Shown piece by piece: positions 7,283-14,026 of a stretch of 18,873 bases of DNA (position 1 is its first letter; every line of letters begins with the position of its first letter). The DNA comes from JAICIG01 sp035532215 (lineage in GTDB: Bacteria > Planctomycetota > Planctomycetia > Pirellulales > JAICIG01). Position numbers and translations under genes: made by a program. The notes beneath the pieces were generated by a model. That model searched no databases and was not told the origin of the DNA. It worked only from the letters and a program-made list of their open reading frames with translations. The stretch lies in the NCBI GenBank assembly GCA_035532215.1, contig DATKRK010000277.1:1-18873 (forward strand), given 5' to 3'.

Positions 7283-7427
7283 CTAGTGCATTGTCAGGTC
7301 TAGGATTTGGGGTTAGCAATTTCAAGCAGCGGGGGTGGCTGGCGGCAGAGCGAAGCGATGCCCCAGCGAACTGGGGCTTCGCCCAGGCGCCCGCCTACCT
7401 CAAAATCAAGACCTGACAATGCACTAG
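7283..7427. mobile_element. 145-bp MITE-like element with 19-bp terminal inverted repeats
   Basis: CTAGTGCATTGTCAGGTCT at 7283-7301 is matched exactly by its inverse at 7409-7427, and similarity continues imperfectly inward for about 15 bases. The outermost CTAG on both sides may be the duplicated 4-bp target, a size and sequence known for some IS5-group elements, leaving ends TGCATTGTCAGGTCT. The interior holds a perfect hairpin, GCCCCAG-CGAA-CTGGGGC (7360-7377), and no gene. This is the form of a non-autonomous element moved by a transposase elsewhere. The right end overlaps the stop codon of the DUF3500 gene. The element is visible; its family assignment is inference. Confidence 0.75.
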
Positions 7428-8503
7428 GCGTTCGTCGCCACCGACGCATCGTCCGCCACGTTGACCCACACGTGAACGTGGGGCGTGCCGCGGAAGTACC
7501 AGACGAACGACGGGCCTTCCAGGCGCCAGCAGTCCCAGACCTGATCGTTGCCGATATCGCCCTGCTTGTAGAAGGCCAACGAGCAGCCATCGAGACCGCC
7601 CTGGGCTTTCAGGCAGGCGAGCACTTCGTCGCGATCGCCTTGGCGATACGGCTCGATCAGCTTCTGCAAGACTTTTTGCACTTGCTCCTTTTGGTCGGAG
7701 TGCATTTCCGTCAGCGGAATGCCCGGCAACTCGGCGTCGTTGCCGCGGAAGCCGACTTTTTGTTCGACGGGCAACTTTTCGACCAGCGCCAGCGTCTGCT
7801 GCTTGCCGTCGAGCATCTTGTAGAGCTTGTTGGCCTCGATCGCCTGATGCCAAAAGACGTTGCTCGGATGCCCCGCGTCTTCGTTGAAGTGCCCGCCGGC
7901 GGCATGGCCATAAAAGATCGGCCCGCCGAAAGCCATGTGCTCGGTCGAATTGCCGTCGCAGCGCATCGTCAAGTGCCGGCCGGTCATCACGAACTCGAAC
8001 TTGTCCGCGCCCGGGGCGCCGAAAATGGCGATCGTCTGCTCGCGGCCGTAGCCGCCAGCGTCGTCCTCCAACTGCCGGTCGATCTTCTCGTGCCAATCGG
8101 GCTGGAGCATGCCCTCGAAAATCTTGCGGATCATGGCCTGCTGGTCGCCGGTATAGAAATCGCTTGAAATCTCGGGATCGGTGATTTGCCAGTTATTGGC
8201 GACCCGCGTGCGCAGCAAACCCCGCTTCGGATCTTGATAATCCCAAGCGAAGCAGATGGTCTTGCGTTGTTTATCGGACAGCGACTCGTAGAGCGTCTTC
8301 ACCAGCGTTTCGGGAGTGCTGGCCGTCGCGGGCGTTTCGGCCGCCGTGGCCCACAATGGCAGCGAGCCGGCCGCAACCACGGCCGCCGAAGCGGCGCCGG
8401 CCGTCTGCAAGAACATGCGCCGGCTGATCTCGCTCGCCGAGGAAACTGGGCGAATCTCGGGCATCGAATCGCAATCGGGGCAGAAGCGCGTCGGGCGTTG
8501 CAT
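7424..8503 (-). CDS. Tat-exported DUF3500 family protein
   Basis: 359 residues. The start at 8503 is supported by GGAGG about 8 bases upstream. The N-terminus has CPDCD (8-12), then a twin-arginine signal SRRMFLQTAGAASAAVVAAG (about 28-47), so the mature protein acts outside the cytoplasm, folded before export. The mature part fits DUF3500: an early CFAWDYQDP...GLLRTRVANNWQIT segment, GRHLTMRCDGN, a GGPIFYGHAA core, and a C-terminal WDCWRLEGPSFVWYFRGTPHVHVWVNV resembling the family's YxYRIxGPxFVIEY...NHIHxxWR end. The function of DUF3500 is not known to me. The stop codon TAG lies inside the CTAG at the end of the MITE-like element, so the original C-terminus may be unchanged or slightly altered. 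The family call is by eye and moderate. Confidence 0.75.
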   Translation of the reverse strand: MQRPTRFCPDCDSMPEIRPVSSASEISRRMFLQTAGAASAAVVAAGSLPLWATAAETPATASTPETLVKTLYESLSDKQRKTICFAWDYQDPKRGLLRTRVANNWQITDPEISSDFYTGDQQAMIRKIFEGMLQPDWHEKIDRQLEDDAGGYGREQTIAIFGAPGADKFEFVMTGRHLTMRCDGNSTEHMAFGGPIFYGHAAGGHFNEDAGHPSNVFWHQAIEANKLYKMLDGKQQTLALVEKLPVEQKVGFRGNDAELPGIPLTEMHSDQKEQVQKVLQKLIEPYRQGDRDEVLACLKAQGGLDGCSLAFYKQGDIGNDQVWDCWRLEGPSFVWYFRGTPHVHVWVNVADDASVATNA

Positions 8504-8574
8504 CGTGGAACCTCCGTAAGCAGGGCTGAAGGCTGGTTTGCGGGCGGTTGATCTCGGGCTAGAACCGCCGGCCG

Positions 8575-8604
8575 ATATTAGAGCAAACCCTAGTGGTTGT
8601 GCAA
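8575..8604 (-). promoter_or_regulatory. Weak candidate promoter for the DUF3500 gene
   Basis: On the minus strand TTGCAC (8604-8599) is followed after 18 bases by TAATAT (8580-8575). The match to consensus is partial. It lies between the gene start at 8503 and the left arm of the nested palindrome at 8622. Confidence 0.25.
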
Positions 8605-8621
8605 TCTTTTCGGGTTACATA

Positions 8622-8911
8622 CCTCGTTGTACTACACATCTTTTCCGCTAGATTTCCCGATCGACTTCGGCCGCTCGTTTTAATTAGCCCAGGCATTTAT
8701 GCCTGGGACCCGCGGAACGATTTTATCCCTCCGTCCCCGATTGGCGCCTCGCGGGCCGCCTCTGGCGGCCCGCGAGGCACCAATCTGAAAAAGGGGTGTG
8801 CGCGATGCACGGATCCCAGGCATAAATGCCTGGGCTACATAAAAAAACAGCCGCCGCGCCGTCTTGAAGCCTTGAACGGCGCGAGAAGAATTCTTGTGTA
8901 GCACAACGAGG
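8622..8911. repeat. Nested palindromic element, about 290 bp
   Basis: Three inverted-repeat layers share nearly one centre at about 8762. Outer arms: 8622-8638 and 8895-8911, 16 of 17 matching. Middle: the 20-bp near-palindrome CCCAGGCATTTATGCCTGGG at 8688-8707 and its reverse complement at 8815-8834, each able to fold alone. Inner: 8739-8760 and 8764-8785, 21 of 22 matching around the 3-base loop TCT. No open frame inside is credible. The right arm runs up to the mutM stop codon (8913-8915), and the terminator-like stem of mutM lies within the right half. It resembles compound repeats scattered in planctomycete intergenic DNA; function unknown. Confidence 0.85.
8841..8883 (-). terminator. 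Intrinsic terminator candidate downstream of mutM
   Basis: Reading the minus strand after the mutM stop, an 8-bp perfect stem CGCGCCGT/ACGGCGCG (8883-8876 with 8862-8855, 13-base loop) is followed by GCGGCTG and then seven T (8847-8841). The T-run is 7 bases from the stem, a little far for a classical terminator. It lies inside the nested palindromic element. Confidence 0.55.
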
Positions 8912-8912
8912 G

Positions 8913-9800
8913 TTACACCCCGTGCGCTGAACGCTTGGCGGCCCGCGGCTTGGCTGGCTGGCAAACAGGGCAGAAAAACGTCGATCGCTGCGCTTGCACG
9001 ATCCGCACGATCGAGCCTGAAGCACAGCCGCGGCACGTCTCGCCCGCGCAATCATAGACTCGATGGTGGTTCTGAAAGGCGCCGGCCTGATTGAGCGCGT
9101 TGCGGTACGTGCCGTCGGAGAGCGTCGAGCCTTCATGGCGGATCGCTGTTTCGAGCACGTCGCGAATCGCCTCTTCGAGCGCTTGCCAGTCGCCGGCCTG
9201 CAACCGATCGCAGCGCCGACGCGGATGAATGCCGGTCCGGTGCAGAATCTCCGAGGCGTACAAGTTGCCGATGCCGGCGACCGCCCGTTGGTCCAACAGC
9301 GCCACCTTGATCTCGCGCCGGCTCTTACCAAGCCGCTCGCGCAACATTTCGGCCGTCGCCTCCAGTGCATCGGGGCCGATCGCCTCCAGTCCGTAGCGCC
9401 GCTCGAAATCGGCGGCCGGCGCCAGCGTCACCGTGCCCAGCCCCCGGCGGTCCCAAAACTTGAGCTCGCTCGCCAATCCGCCTTCCAATTGAAAAATCAG
9501 CCGTAAATGCTCGCGACCGGGCGGTTCGGCCAAGAGCACCAGCCCGGTCATTCGCGGCTCGATCACGATCGAATCGCCCTCGGCGCCGCGCGGATGATCC
9601 AAGCGAATCACGAGCCGCTTGCCGATCCGGCCCAGCCCGACGATGGTGCGGCCGGTCGTTCGCCGCCGCAGCCGGGCGAAATCGGGCGAAATCTGAATCG
9701 GCTTCAAGCGGCACTTCGGGCGAATCACGTCGCGAATGCGGCAGCCGACGACCGCCGCGATGCCGCGCTTCATCGTTTCGACTTCGGGCAGTTCAGGCAC
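8913..9800 (-). CDS. mutM: Formamidopyrimidine-DNA glycosylase (Fpg/MutM)
   Basis: 295 residues. It removes 8-oxoguanine and formamidopyrimidines from DNA and cleaves the strand by its lyase activity. The start is GTG at 9800: MPELPEVE must begin here because Pro2 is the catalytic N-terminus after Met removal, with Glu3 beside it. Other key sites are GRIGKRLVI (the beta-turn Lys), EPRMTG, and GIGNLYASEIL with the conserved Asn. A C-terminal zinc finger, TCRGC...FCPVC, contains QRSTFF. In the strand-separating loop the usual R-(R/K)-F-G reads RRGLG, with Leu where Phe is common. No Shine-Dalgarno is visible. It follows trpA by 66 bases in the same direction and may share its transcript. Confidence 0.95.
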   Translation of the reverse strand: MPELPEVETMKRGIAAVVGCRIRDVIRPKCRLKPIQISPDFARLRRRTTGRTIVGLGRIGKRLVIRLDHPRGAEGDSIVIEPRMTGLVLLAEPPGREHLRLIFQLEGGLASELKFWDRRGLGTVTLAPAADFERRYGLEAIGPDALEATAEMLRERLGKSRREIKVALLDQRAVAGIGNLYASEILHRTGIHPRRRCDRLQAGDWQALEEAIRDVLETAIRHEGSTLSDGTYRNALNQAGAFQNHHRVYDCAGETCRGCASGSIVRIVQAQRSTFFCPVCQPAKPRAAKRSAHGV

Positions 9801-9866
9801 GGCCGGTTCGCGATCGGTTGCGGATGACTACTGCCACCCTCCCGTCAACTTAGTATTGAAAAGACG

Positions 9867-10673
9867 CTACTTCGTTTCGAACGCCGCCAGCAGGCTTGAG
9901 ACGTAGTCGCCCAACTCGGCCAGCACTTCGCCACGGGGCCGCGAACCCGCTTCGGCGATGCGGCGCACGATCGCCGAACCGACGATAAGACCATCGGCCA
10001 CAGGGGCCAGTCGCCGCACGTGTTCGGGCTGGCTGATGCCGAAGCCGATGCAGATCGGCGTCGTCGTCTGTTCGCGCAGCCAGCCGACGTTGTCGACGAG
10101 CGATTGGGGCAAAGCCGTGCGTTCGCCGGTGATGCCGGTCACCGAGACGTAATACAAAAAGCCCGTCGAGGCTTCGGCGATCCGCAGCGCCCGCTCGCGC
10201 GGGGTGGTGGGCGTGACCAATTGAATCAGGCTGAAATCGGCCTTGCGGCAGATCGCGGCCAGTTCGGCCGACTCTTCGACGAGCAAGTCGGGCACGATCG
10301 CGCCCGACACGCCGGCCGCCTTGGCTTCTTCGACATATCGTTCCAACCCGTGCCGCAGCACGATGGCGTAACTGACCATCGTGACCAGCGGCGCGGCAAC
10401 CTGCGGGCTCGCGCGGCCGAGCATCTCGAAAATTCGTGCGAGCTTGAGCTTGTGGTTCAAGGCCCGCGTGTACGAGGCCTGAATCACCGGCCCGTCGGCG
10501 ATCGGGTCGCTATAAGGCACGCCGATTTCGCACAGGTGCGCGCCGCGTTTGACCATCTCGGCCACGGCCGCGGCCGTGAAATCGAGATCCGGATCGCCGG
10601 CCGTCACGAACGGCATCAGCGCTTTCTTGCCCGAGGCTCTCAGGCGGCTGAAAAGTTGGTCGATGGCCGACAT
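9867..10673 (-). CDS. trpA: Tryptophan synthase alpha chain
   Basis: 268 residues, the usual length. It cleaves indole-3-glycerol phosphate to indole and glyceraldehyde 3-phosphate and passes indole to TrpB through the alpha2-beta2 complex. MPFVTAGDPDLD opens the TIM barrel. LCEIGVPYSDPIADGPVIQ carries the catalytic Glu49 and Asp60 at the same numbers as in E. coli. YYVSVTGITGER (loop 6) and ICIGFGISQPEHV with GLIVGSAIV bind phosphate. The start at 10673 fits the family, though the bases upstream are C-rich with no ribosome site. trpB lies upstream on the same strand, but 364 bases of repeat DNA separate them, unlike the usual abutting or overlapping trpBA pair. Confidence 0.97.
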   Translation of the reverse strand: MSAIDQLFSRLRASGKKALMPFVTAGDPDLDFTAAAVAEMVKRGAHLCEIGVPYSDPIADGPVIQASYTRALNHKLKLARIFEMLGRASPQVAAPLVTMVSYAIVLRHGLERYVEEAKAAGVSGAIVPDLLVEESAELAAICRKADFSLIQLVTPTTPRERALRIAEASTGFLYYVSVTGITGERTALPQSLVDNVGWLREQTTTPICIGFGISQPEHVRRLAPVADGLIVGSAIVRRIAEAGSRPRGEVLAELGDYVSSLLAAFETK

Positions 10674-10753
10674 GCGGGGAGGGGTTCCAGGTTCGAAGTT
10701 TCAGGTTTGGCGTGATGGAGGGCGCCGTGGCGAAGTAATCGTTTTAAAAAGGG

Positions 10754-11032
10754 GATGTGGGGATGAGGAGGAGATAAGGGGGATGAAGAAAAAGGGTTTT
10801 TTACTATTCCTGGCATTCCACCCAGCGCGGAGACAGAAGAATGTTTGCCACAGAGTGCACAGAGAACGCAGAGGGTTTGGAGCCACGGATTCTCACGGAT
10901 TTTCGCGGATGAAGAATCAAAAATAAATCCGTGTTTGATCCGTGCAAATCTGTGGCTCGATCAGTTTTCTTCTCCGTGTTCTCTGTGGCGAATCTCCCTG
11001 CTGACCCCTCATCTCCCATTCATCCCCGCATC
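10754..11032. repeat. Nested inverted-repeat element between trpB and trpA
   Basis: Three layers: outer arms 10754-10781 and 11005-11032 (23 of 28 matching); middle arms 10858-10873 and 10972-10987 (14 of 16; the CACAGAGAAC-type word); inner arms 10881-10900 and 10938-10957 (17 of 20; AGCCACGGAT family, shared with 363-457). The outer purine-rich arm includes GGGGATGAGGAGGAGATAAG. The repeat fills nearly the whole 364-base gap. Transcribed from trpB it could fold into a long hairpin that separates trpB from trpA. No gene is inside. Confidence 0.8.
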
Positions 11033-11037
11033 GCCTC

Positions 11038-12240
11038 TCAGATCGTCTCACCTCGCAGCCGGGCGACCTCGAAGGCGTCCTTATCTCCACGGCCTGAAAG
11101 GCAAACGACGATGGCCTGGTTTTTCGGCCGCGAGGCGGCCAGTTCGAGCGCCTTGGCGACGGCGTGCGAGCTTTCCAGAGCCGGCAGAATGCCTTCGCTG
11201 CGAGCGAGCGTGTCGAAGGCGGCCAGCGCCTCGTCGTCGCGGCAGTAGAGATACTTCACCCGGCCCGTGTCTTTCCAATAGCTGTGCTCGGGGCCGACGC
11301 CCGGATAATCGAGCCCGGCCGAGACCGAATGCACGTCGCAAGTTTGCCCGTCTTCGTCCTGCATCACGTAACTATAGCTGCCGTGCAACACGCCGGGCTG
11401 GCCGAACGAGAGCGGCGAAGCGTGGTCGCCCGGTCGCTCCGATCGCCCGCCAGCCTCGATGCCGAACAGTTCGACGCCCTGCTCCTCGACAAACGGATAG
11501 AACATGCCGGCCGCGTTGCTGCCGCCGCCGACGCAGGCTACGACCGCGTCGGGCAGCCGGCCCAGCAAAGCTCGCGACTGTTCGATCGTCTCGCGGCCGA
11601 TGACCGATTGGAAATCGCGGACGATCATCGGAAACGGGTGCGGGCCGACGACCGAGCCGAGGATGTAGTGCGTATTTTCGACCGAGCTCATCCAGTCGCG
11701 CAGGGCCTCGTTGATGGCGTCGCGGAGCGTGCGCGAACCGCTGGTGACCGGCCGCACCTCGGCGCCCATCATCCGCATGTTGAACACGTTCAGCTTCTGC
11801 CGCCGGATGTCTTCCTCGCCCATGTAGACCACGCACTCCAGCCCGAAGTGTGCGCAGGCCGTGGCCGTAGCCACGCCGTGCTGGCCGGCGCCGGTCTCGG
11901 CGATCACGCGGGGCTTTTTCATCCGCAAGGTCAACAGGGCCTGGCCCAGCGTGTTGTTGATCTTGTGGGCGCCGGTGTGGTTCAGGTCCTCGCGTTTGAG
12001 ATAGATCTTCGCCCCGCCGGCCCGCTCGGTCAGCCGCTGGGCGAAGTACAAGGGCGAAGGGCGGCCGACGTAGTTTTTGAACAGCTCGGCCAATTCGGCC
12101 CGAAACGCCGGGTCGTTTTTCGCCTTCTCGTATTCGGCGGCCAGTTCATCCAAGGCTCGCGTCAGCGTTTCGGGAACGTATCGCCCGCCGAACAGGCCGA
12201 AACGGCCGGCGGCATCAGGCACATGACTCGTGGCGGGCAT
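11038..12240 (-). CDS. trpB: Tryptophan synthase beta chain
   Basis: 400 residues from the ATG at 12240 (MPATSHVPDAAGRFGLFGGRYVPETL). An in-frame ATG at 12339 would add 33 unconserved residues overlapping the likely promoter. The PLP enzyme joins indole and serine to make tryptophan. KREDLNHTGAHKINN holds the Schiff-base lysine (K93). AETGAGQHGVATA (with the Glu and Gly-rich turn), VACVGGGSNAAGMF (PLP phosphate loop), and the C-terminal LSGRGDKD are canonical TrpB1. GPEHSYWKDTGRVKY is the expected late segment. No ribosome site is seen at 12240. The gene precedes trpA on the same strand across a repeat-filled gap; no other trp gene is present, so the pathway is scattered. Confidence 0.97.
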   Translation of the reverse strand: MPATSHVPDAAGRFGLFGGRYVPETLTRALDELAAEYEKAKNDPAFRAELAELFKNYVGRPSPLYFAQRLTERAGGAKIYLKREDLNHTGAHKINNTLGQALLTLRMKKPRVIAETGAGQHGVATATACAHFGLECVVYMGEEDIRRQKLNVFNMRMMGAEVRPVTSGSRTLRDAINEALRDWMSSVENTHYILGSVVGPHPFPMIVRDFQSVIGRETIEQSRALLGRLPDAVVACVGGGSNAAGMFYPFVEEQGVELFGIEAGGRSERPGDHASPLSFGQPGVLHGSYSYVMQDEDGQTCDVHSVSAGLDYPGVGPEHSYWKDTGRVKYLYCRDDEALAAFDTLARSEGILPALESSHAVAKALELAASRPKNQAIVVCLSGRGDKDAFEVARLRGETI

Positions 12241-12310
12241 GGTAAATCGATTCGCGCTTTTTGGGACGTTTCCGACCAGACCGACGGCCGAAAGGCTTTG
12301 TAAACCTTTG

Positions 12311-12339
12311 ATTTTCGACTGGCATGGCGAGGGGGTCAA
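12311..12339 (-). promoter_or_regulatory. Candidate promoter of trpB
   Basis: On the minus strand TTGACC (12339-12334) is followed after exactly 17 bases by GAAAAT (12316-12311). The -35 matches 5 of 6 and the -10 matches 4 of 6. The start would be near 12304, giving a leader of about 64 bases. No tryptophan leader peptide or attenuator was recognised in it. Confidence 0.35.
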
Positions 12340-12407
12340 GGGGCCGCAAGTCGGCGACCGGCGAAAGGCGAAGCTGTTGAGCCCGTGGCTTGGCTTGGCA
12401 AACTGCG

Positions 12408-12436
12408 TTGATTGAATCTTTGTTCACTTGTACAAT
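12408..12436 (+). promoter_or_regulatory. Candidate sigma-70 promoter of the ImmA-like operon
   Basis: TTGATT (12408-12413) and TACAAT (12431-12436) are 17 bases apart, the optimal spacing. The start would be near 12443, only about 16 bases before the ATG at 12459. This supports a start at 12459 or 12471 over the open-frame ATG at 12390, which lies upstream of the promoter. The region is divergent from the trpB promoter. Confidence 0.5.
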
Positions 12437-12458
12437 AAGAAACAGTCTTCGTGAACAC

Positions 12459-13001
12459 ATGCACGCTGAAATGCTCTCCACCACGCAGCCACCGTATTTG
12501 CGATCTTCCGAGATTGAGGATCGCGCGCGATTGCTCCTCCAGCAGCATGGCCTGTTTTGCACGCCGATAAATCCGGTCGCTGTGGCGAGCGTACTCGGCA
12601 TAGAAGTATTCAACGCCTCTTTTGATGGCGACTCGATTTCTGGAATGCTCCGGAAATCCGAGGGGAGGTACGAAATACTTGTCAATCACTCGCACCCGCC
12701 GGCTCGCAAACGGTATACGATTGCCCATGAGCTTGGACACTATGTGCTGCACAGGGATCAGGTCGAATCGTTTGTCGATCCGGAACTGAATTTATTCCGG
12801 AGCAAGCCGCCAGATCAGAAAACGCCAGCCGAAAGGGTGCGAGAAATTCAGGCAAACATGTTTGCCGCAGCGCTTCTGATGCCAGAAGAATTGGTACGGC
12901 AGCAATTGCAGGCGACTAACGACTTGCCCCGCCTTGCATCTGTTTTTCAGGTTTCCCACAGCGCGATGGGAAATCGCTTGAACAACCTGGATCTTGGCTG
13001 A
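12459..13001 (+). CDS. ImmA/IrrE-family metallopeptidase
   Basis: 180 residues from the ATG at 12459 (12471 is possible). It has the zinc-protease motif HELGH (His90-His94) in RYTIAHELGHYVLH. A downstream acidic helix, REIQANMFAAALLMPEELV (about 128-145), supplies the third ligand, probably Glu129. The C-terminal LASVFQVSHSAMGNRLNNL helix is usual in this family. Relatives cleave HTH repressors (ImmA of ICEBs1, IrrE of Deinococcus) to switch on mobile elements or stress genes. A helical N-terminal part (SSEIEDRARLLLQQHG) is also typical. No HTH gene precedes it; a coiled-coil membrane protein gene starts 1 base after its stop and a HigA-like HTH gene follows. Codon use seems less GC-biased than in the flanking genes, which suggests acquisition. 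Confidence 0.88.
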   Translation: MHAEMLSTTQPPYLRSSEIEDRARLLLQQHGLFCTPINPVAVASVLGIEVFNASFDGDSISGMLRKSEGRYEILVNHSHPPARKRYTIAHELGHYVLHRDQVESFVDPELNLFRSKPPDQKTPAERVREIQANMFAAALLMPEELVRQQLQATNDLPRLASVFQVSHSAMGNRLNNLDLG

Positions 13002-13002
13002 A

Positions 13003-13527
13003 ATGACGACTGCGGGAGATGCCCCAGCGCACCCGCAACCGGCTCCCTTATCGAGTCCTGGGGAGCCGCAGCCGCCCAAAGTTAAGAAACGATCCCCTCC
13101 GCTTGTTCCGGAGGATGTGGAACTCAAGAGGGCCCAAGAAAGAGGACGCCTTACGCCAAAGGCACTCTACCACGATAGCGTGGAGAGGCACATGGCGGAA
13201 TTGAAAGAAGACCGCGAGCGGTTGCACGGCCAAATCGACGCGCTTCATCGCGTCAATAATGAACTTCGCAGCGAGCTTGCTGAAATCGGGTCGCAGTATC
13301 GTGCCCTTAAAGAGGCCGTTAGAAGTGCAACCGCCAATGGCACCCAAGCCGCGATCGAAGTGGTTATAGGCGGAGCCGCCATTAGCGCAGGCAGCGCATT
13401 TCCAAGCAGCGTTGTCAAGTGGTGCTTTATCGTGGCAGGCTTGGTAGGCGTTATCCAGGGAAGCGCGCTGAGCATCAGGACTAATCGCTCGGCAGTCCCG
13501 CCGGATCAACGCGACAAATCGACCTGA
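13003..13527 (+). CDS. Coiled-coil protein with two C-terminal membrane helices
   Basis: 174 residues; I recognise no family. The ATG at 13003 is 1 base after the ImmA-like stop (12999-13001); a TTG at 12994 would add 3 residues and overlap by 8, so translation is probably coupled either way. Residues 1-35 are Pro/Ala-rich and likely disordered. About 60-108 form a charged heptad-like coiled coil (ERHMAELKEDRERLHGQIDALHRVNNELRSELAEI). Two hydrophobic segments, about 116-132 and 137-157, are separated by a short PSSVVKW turn, giving a hairpin in the membrane with the coiled coil and short tail on the same side. It could be a membrane sensor, scaffold or pore-forming effector linked to the peptidase. 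None of this is shown by homology. Confidence 0.75.
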   Translation: MTTAGDAPAHPQPAPLSSPGEPQPPKVKKRSPPLVPEDVELKRAQERGRLTPKALYHDSVERHMAELKEDRERLHGQIDALHRVNNELRSELAEIGSQYRALKEAVRSATANGTQAAIEVVIGGAAISAGSAFPSSVVKWCFIVAGLVGVIQGSALSIRTNRSAVPPDQRDKST

Positions 13528-13533
13528 TTGCCG

Positions 13534-13561
13534 GATTGCCGTCATACTCGGGCAATCTTTT
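13534..13561 (+). terminator. Short terminator-like hairpin after the membrane-protein gene
   Basis: GATTGCC (13534-13540) pairs with GGCAATC (13551-13557) around a 10-base loop and is followed by TTTT. A second GATTGCC copy overlaps the stop codon at 13526-13532. The stem is short, so termination may be partial; it would separate the ImmA/membrane pair from the HTH gene. Confidence 0.45.
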
Positions 13562-13613
13562 CAAACGGTATCACTGCCTGCTTGGCTTCTGCTGATACAA
13601 GGCTCCCAACCCC

Positions 13614-14015
13614 ATGTTCGAGGCTAAACAATCGCGCACGTTTAGCGAACTCGTGACGGCCTGTCCTACGCGGCCGATCCGCAACGATCGCGAACTTGCC
13701 AAGGCGCACAAGACGATCGAAGGGCTGATGGATAAGCCGAAGCTTTCCAGGGACGAAGCGGACTATCTGGAAGTGCTCGGCATGCTCGTCGTCAAATACG
13801 AAGCGGCGTTGGACCCGCCGCGCGACGTTTCTCAGGCCGACATGCTCGCCTTTTACCTGGAGGCGAAAGGCGTCTGTCAGGCGGAGATCTCGCGAGGGAC
13901 GGGTATTTCCGCGACGACGATTTCCAACGTCCGCGCCGGCCGCCGCGATTTCAGCCGCGCCGACGTCCGCCGGCTCTGTGAATACTTTCATTGCCAGCCC
14001 GCCGTCTGGATTTGA
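13614..14015 (+). CDS. HigA-like HTH protein without an adjacent toxin
   Basis: 133 residues. The first half (RPIRNDRELAKAHKTIEGLMDKPKLSRDEADYLEVLGMLVVKYEAALDPP, about 20-70) is the helical N-terminal part of HigA-type antitoxins that precede an Xre fold. The second half (about 72-133; MLAFYLEAKGVCQAEISRGTGISATTISNVRAGRRDFSRADVRRLCEYF) is an HTH with recognition-helix region ATTISNVRAGRR. HigA normally follows a higB toxin gene, but none lies in the 86 bases upstream. It may be an orphan antitoxin or a regulator, and could be a cleavage target of the nearby ImmA-like peptidase, since such peptidases cut HTH repressors; that link is a guess. It ends 11 bases from the stop of the opposing TPR/FG-GAP gene. 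Confidence 0.8.
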   Translation: MFEAKQSRTFSELVTACPTRPIRNDRELAKAHKTIEGLMDKPKLSRDEADYLEVLGMLVVKYEAALDPPRDVSQADMLAFYLEAKGVCQAEISRGTGISATTISNVRAGRRDFSRADVRRLCEYFHCQPAVWI

Positions 14016-14026
14016 AGAAACGGTAC

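Noticed and set aside
8622..8911. A CRISPR array
   Set aside because: The repeats are inverted and concentric rather than direct and evenly spaced, and there are no cas genes.
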